Shown here: piece by piece, positions 62,521-64,000 of the stretch
How the letters are laid out: the number at the start of each line of letters is the position of its first letter
Position numbering within the stretch: position 1 is the stretch's first letter
From: Dendrolimus kikuchii
Lineage: Eukaryota > Arthropoda > Insecta > Lepidoptera > Lasiocampidae
Assembly: GCA_019925095.2 (NCBI GenBank)
Contig: CM034407.1
Location: 1,342,210 to 1,406,209 of the forward strand
Direction of reading: 5' to 3'
DNA length: 64,000 nt
The notes under the pieces: model-generated
What the model saw: the letters and a program-made list of their open reading frames with translations, nothing else
What the model was told of the DNA's origin: nothing
The model's database searches: none
Translations under genes and position numbers: made by a program

Positions 62521-63890
62521 TTATATTCTTAAATCCGAATCAAGTTCTGATTGTCCACAAATTTCTTCCTCGTCCTTCTGCGCGTTATCGACATTATCAG
62601 CTCTACTCAGAACTTGGCTATAATAATTCAACCTTTGTCGTGTTGCCCAGACTTCACCAAAATGTTTGTTCAGTAGGTTTTTTGCGTCTTCTAATTTGGG
62701 TTTCTTTACCACAACACTGTTTTTGTTAATATCGTGTATTAATTTTCGGGTTTTCATGGCCGATCTATAAACTCCCAAATCAGCAATGTAATGACATTCC
62801 TCTCTAACTGTTATATTATTATTATTCCTTTTATAATATAAATCTTTTTGACTGTTGGAATTGGAAATGCCAATTTCCAGGAGGACGAAGAACTTTTTCC
62901 ATTTCTGATTTCCAATCATATACGTCGTCGAAACGTTTAACTGTTCCATACCTTTCAAATACATCAATGTATTGATTCGGAGATAAAATTACCTCCATCT
63001 TAATTTCTTGCTGAATTAAACCGAAGACGCGGTCTGGAGGAAGAAAAAAATGGCCTGGCACGGGAAATATCAGTTCTACAGACTTGATATGCTGTGGTGC
63101 AAAACGATTCAACCAAGTGGAGCACATGCCAACCGTAGTAATATTTTTATTTTGGGCACCGCACCCGTCGGCTACTAGTCTGACGGTTGTTATATTATTG
63201 TTGTATTACAAAGCGTATCGAAAACTGCTGAAGAGATTTCGTTGCTTGATGTTCGTCCTCTTTCCATGTATAAAGTGTAACATTGTCTCGGTTCAGTGTT
63301 TGCAGGTACCATCCTCATTACTGCAAAATTATAGATACACAGTTGACAACTGTGGTACGCCGCCCCATCTGAAGCCTTAGGCAACACCTGATTTTTTTGA
63401 CAGGCAAACACCATTAAATCCTCTCTTTTTCCTTCAATAGCTTGTAAAATGCTCGGTATTTTAATGAATGCACCCTCTTCTCGGTAATCAAGGTCTGCTT
63501 TTGAGTGGGATCCATAGAAGTTTTTATCTTTTCTGTCAATTCACTACACTTTGAACAAGTGTCGGTGCGAGGGTTACCAAATCCAAGGTTATAAATTCTA
63601 TTGAAAATAGATCTGAAATAACTTTCTCCAACTCTCAGGTTTGTTTCTTGTGAATATAATTTCCACATTTTGCGAACGTTTAAGGTTGATGGTAAATACT
63701 TTCTATTAACGGTCGACCTGCAGTAATGCGATTCAAGGCATTGAAATTTCTCAATAAAAGTTTTGACTGCTCTAAGCTTGTTTCTGTTTTTAAAAGACGT
63801 ATGGTCGCCACCTCTCCTTTCTTGAACTACCGACCCGCTAATGGCATATGTTTGTGCTACCCCTCTGATCATATGCACTATGATATTCAA
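62521..63890 (-). pseudogene. Second DDE-like transposase-type gene
   Basis: Four overlapping minus-strand frames chain into one protein: 63890-63414 (CLESHYCRSTVNRKYLPSTL, DTCSKCSEL), 63414-63190 (LPKASDGAAYHSCQLCIYNF), 63220-62831 (VRLVADGCGAQNKN, FPVPGHFFLPPDRVFGLIQ, GNWHFQF) and 62967-62521 (ECHYIADLGVY, LLNKHFGEVW). The ADGCGAQNKN and GHFFLPPDRVFG motifs parallel VSDSATSQYRN and GHGKGAPDGVGG of the neighbour. Frameshifts at about 63414, 63205 and 62850. The 5' end may lie beyond 63890. Confidence 0.6.
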
Positions 63891-64000
63891 AATGCTTCAA
63901 AAAGTTTTTTGGCACTCTCTTAGCAATTTAAACTTTCTTGCAAAAGTTGCATCTCATTTCGTTGCTCTCCAAAACGGTTAATAAGTGCTAATCTAATGGA

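Noticed and set aside
1..64000. CRISPR arrays, operons, bacterial promoters, tRNA or rRNA genes
   Set aside because: The sequence is eukaryotic. The repeats are dispersed or nested, not spaced arrays. tRNA-like boxes occur only in the family D SINE.

Overview
The window looks like nuclear DNA of an insect, most likely a moth or butterfly (Lepidoptera). The reasons are a spliced ABCA-type transporter gene with GT-AG introns crowded by transposable elements, TA and TG microsatellites, tRNA-derived SINEs, Helitron ends and piggyBac-type MITEs in TTAA sites. Several dispersed repeats also look like ones I remember as common in Lepidoptera. The order is an inference, because I could run no database search.

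Left end (1-3342): an uninterrupted minus-strand Ty3/gypsy Gag-Pol reading frame runs off the window edge. Main gene (3667-37930, plus): fourteen exons encode the last 650 residues of an ABCA full transporter. They cover the second membrane domain, the second nucleotide-binding domain (Walker A, Q-loop, LSGG signature, Walker B, H-loop) and the C-terminus. Exon phases chain without a break. Introns hold LINE 3' ends with target-site duplications, about 14 copies of one ~300-bp retroposon, Helitrons, MITEs, a decayed gypsy element, LINE fragments nested in each other, and a probable solo LTR.

Right of the gene (38-50 kb) there are repeats only: a GC-rich retroelement-like block, a ~75-bp degenerate tandem array, the end of a Ty1/copia element, and two inverted hAT-like MITEs. 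The MITEs flank decayed, intron-containing THAP-domain and SWIM/YqaJ-nuclease genes. A 1.8-kb foldback palindrome follows.

At 50-64 kb there is a gypsy element broken by later insertions, then several dead DNA-transposon genes: a pogo/jerky-like DDE transposase (minus), a PIF/Harbinger C-terminus (plus), and two minus-strand genes at 58-64 kb. Those two share a D...DG/S...Q..N...GH....D..G pattern that looks like an RNase H-fold (DDE-like) transposase lineage I cannot name. Both carry frameshifts. They are the most interesting candidates for an under-described system.

The only gene I judge to be a functional host gene is the ABCA transporter. Everything else is mobile-element sequence, its wreckage, or AT-rich DNA in which I see nothing.
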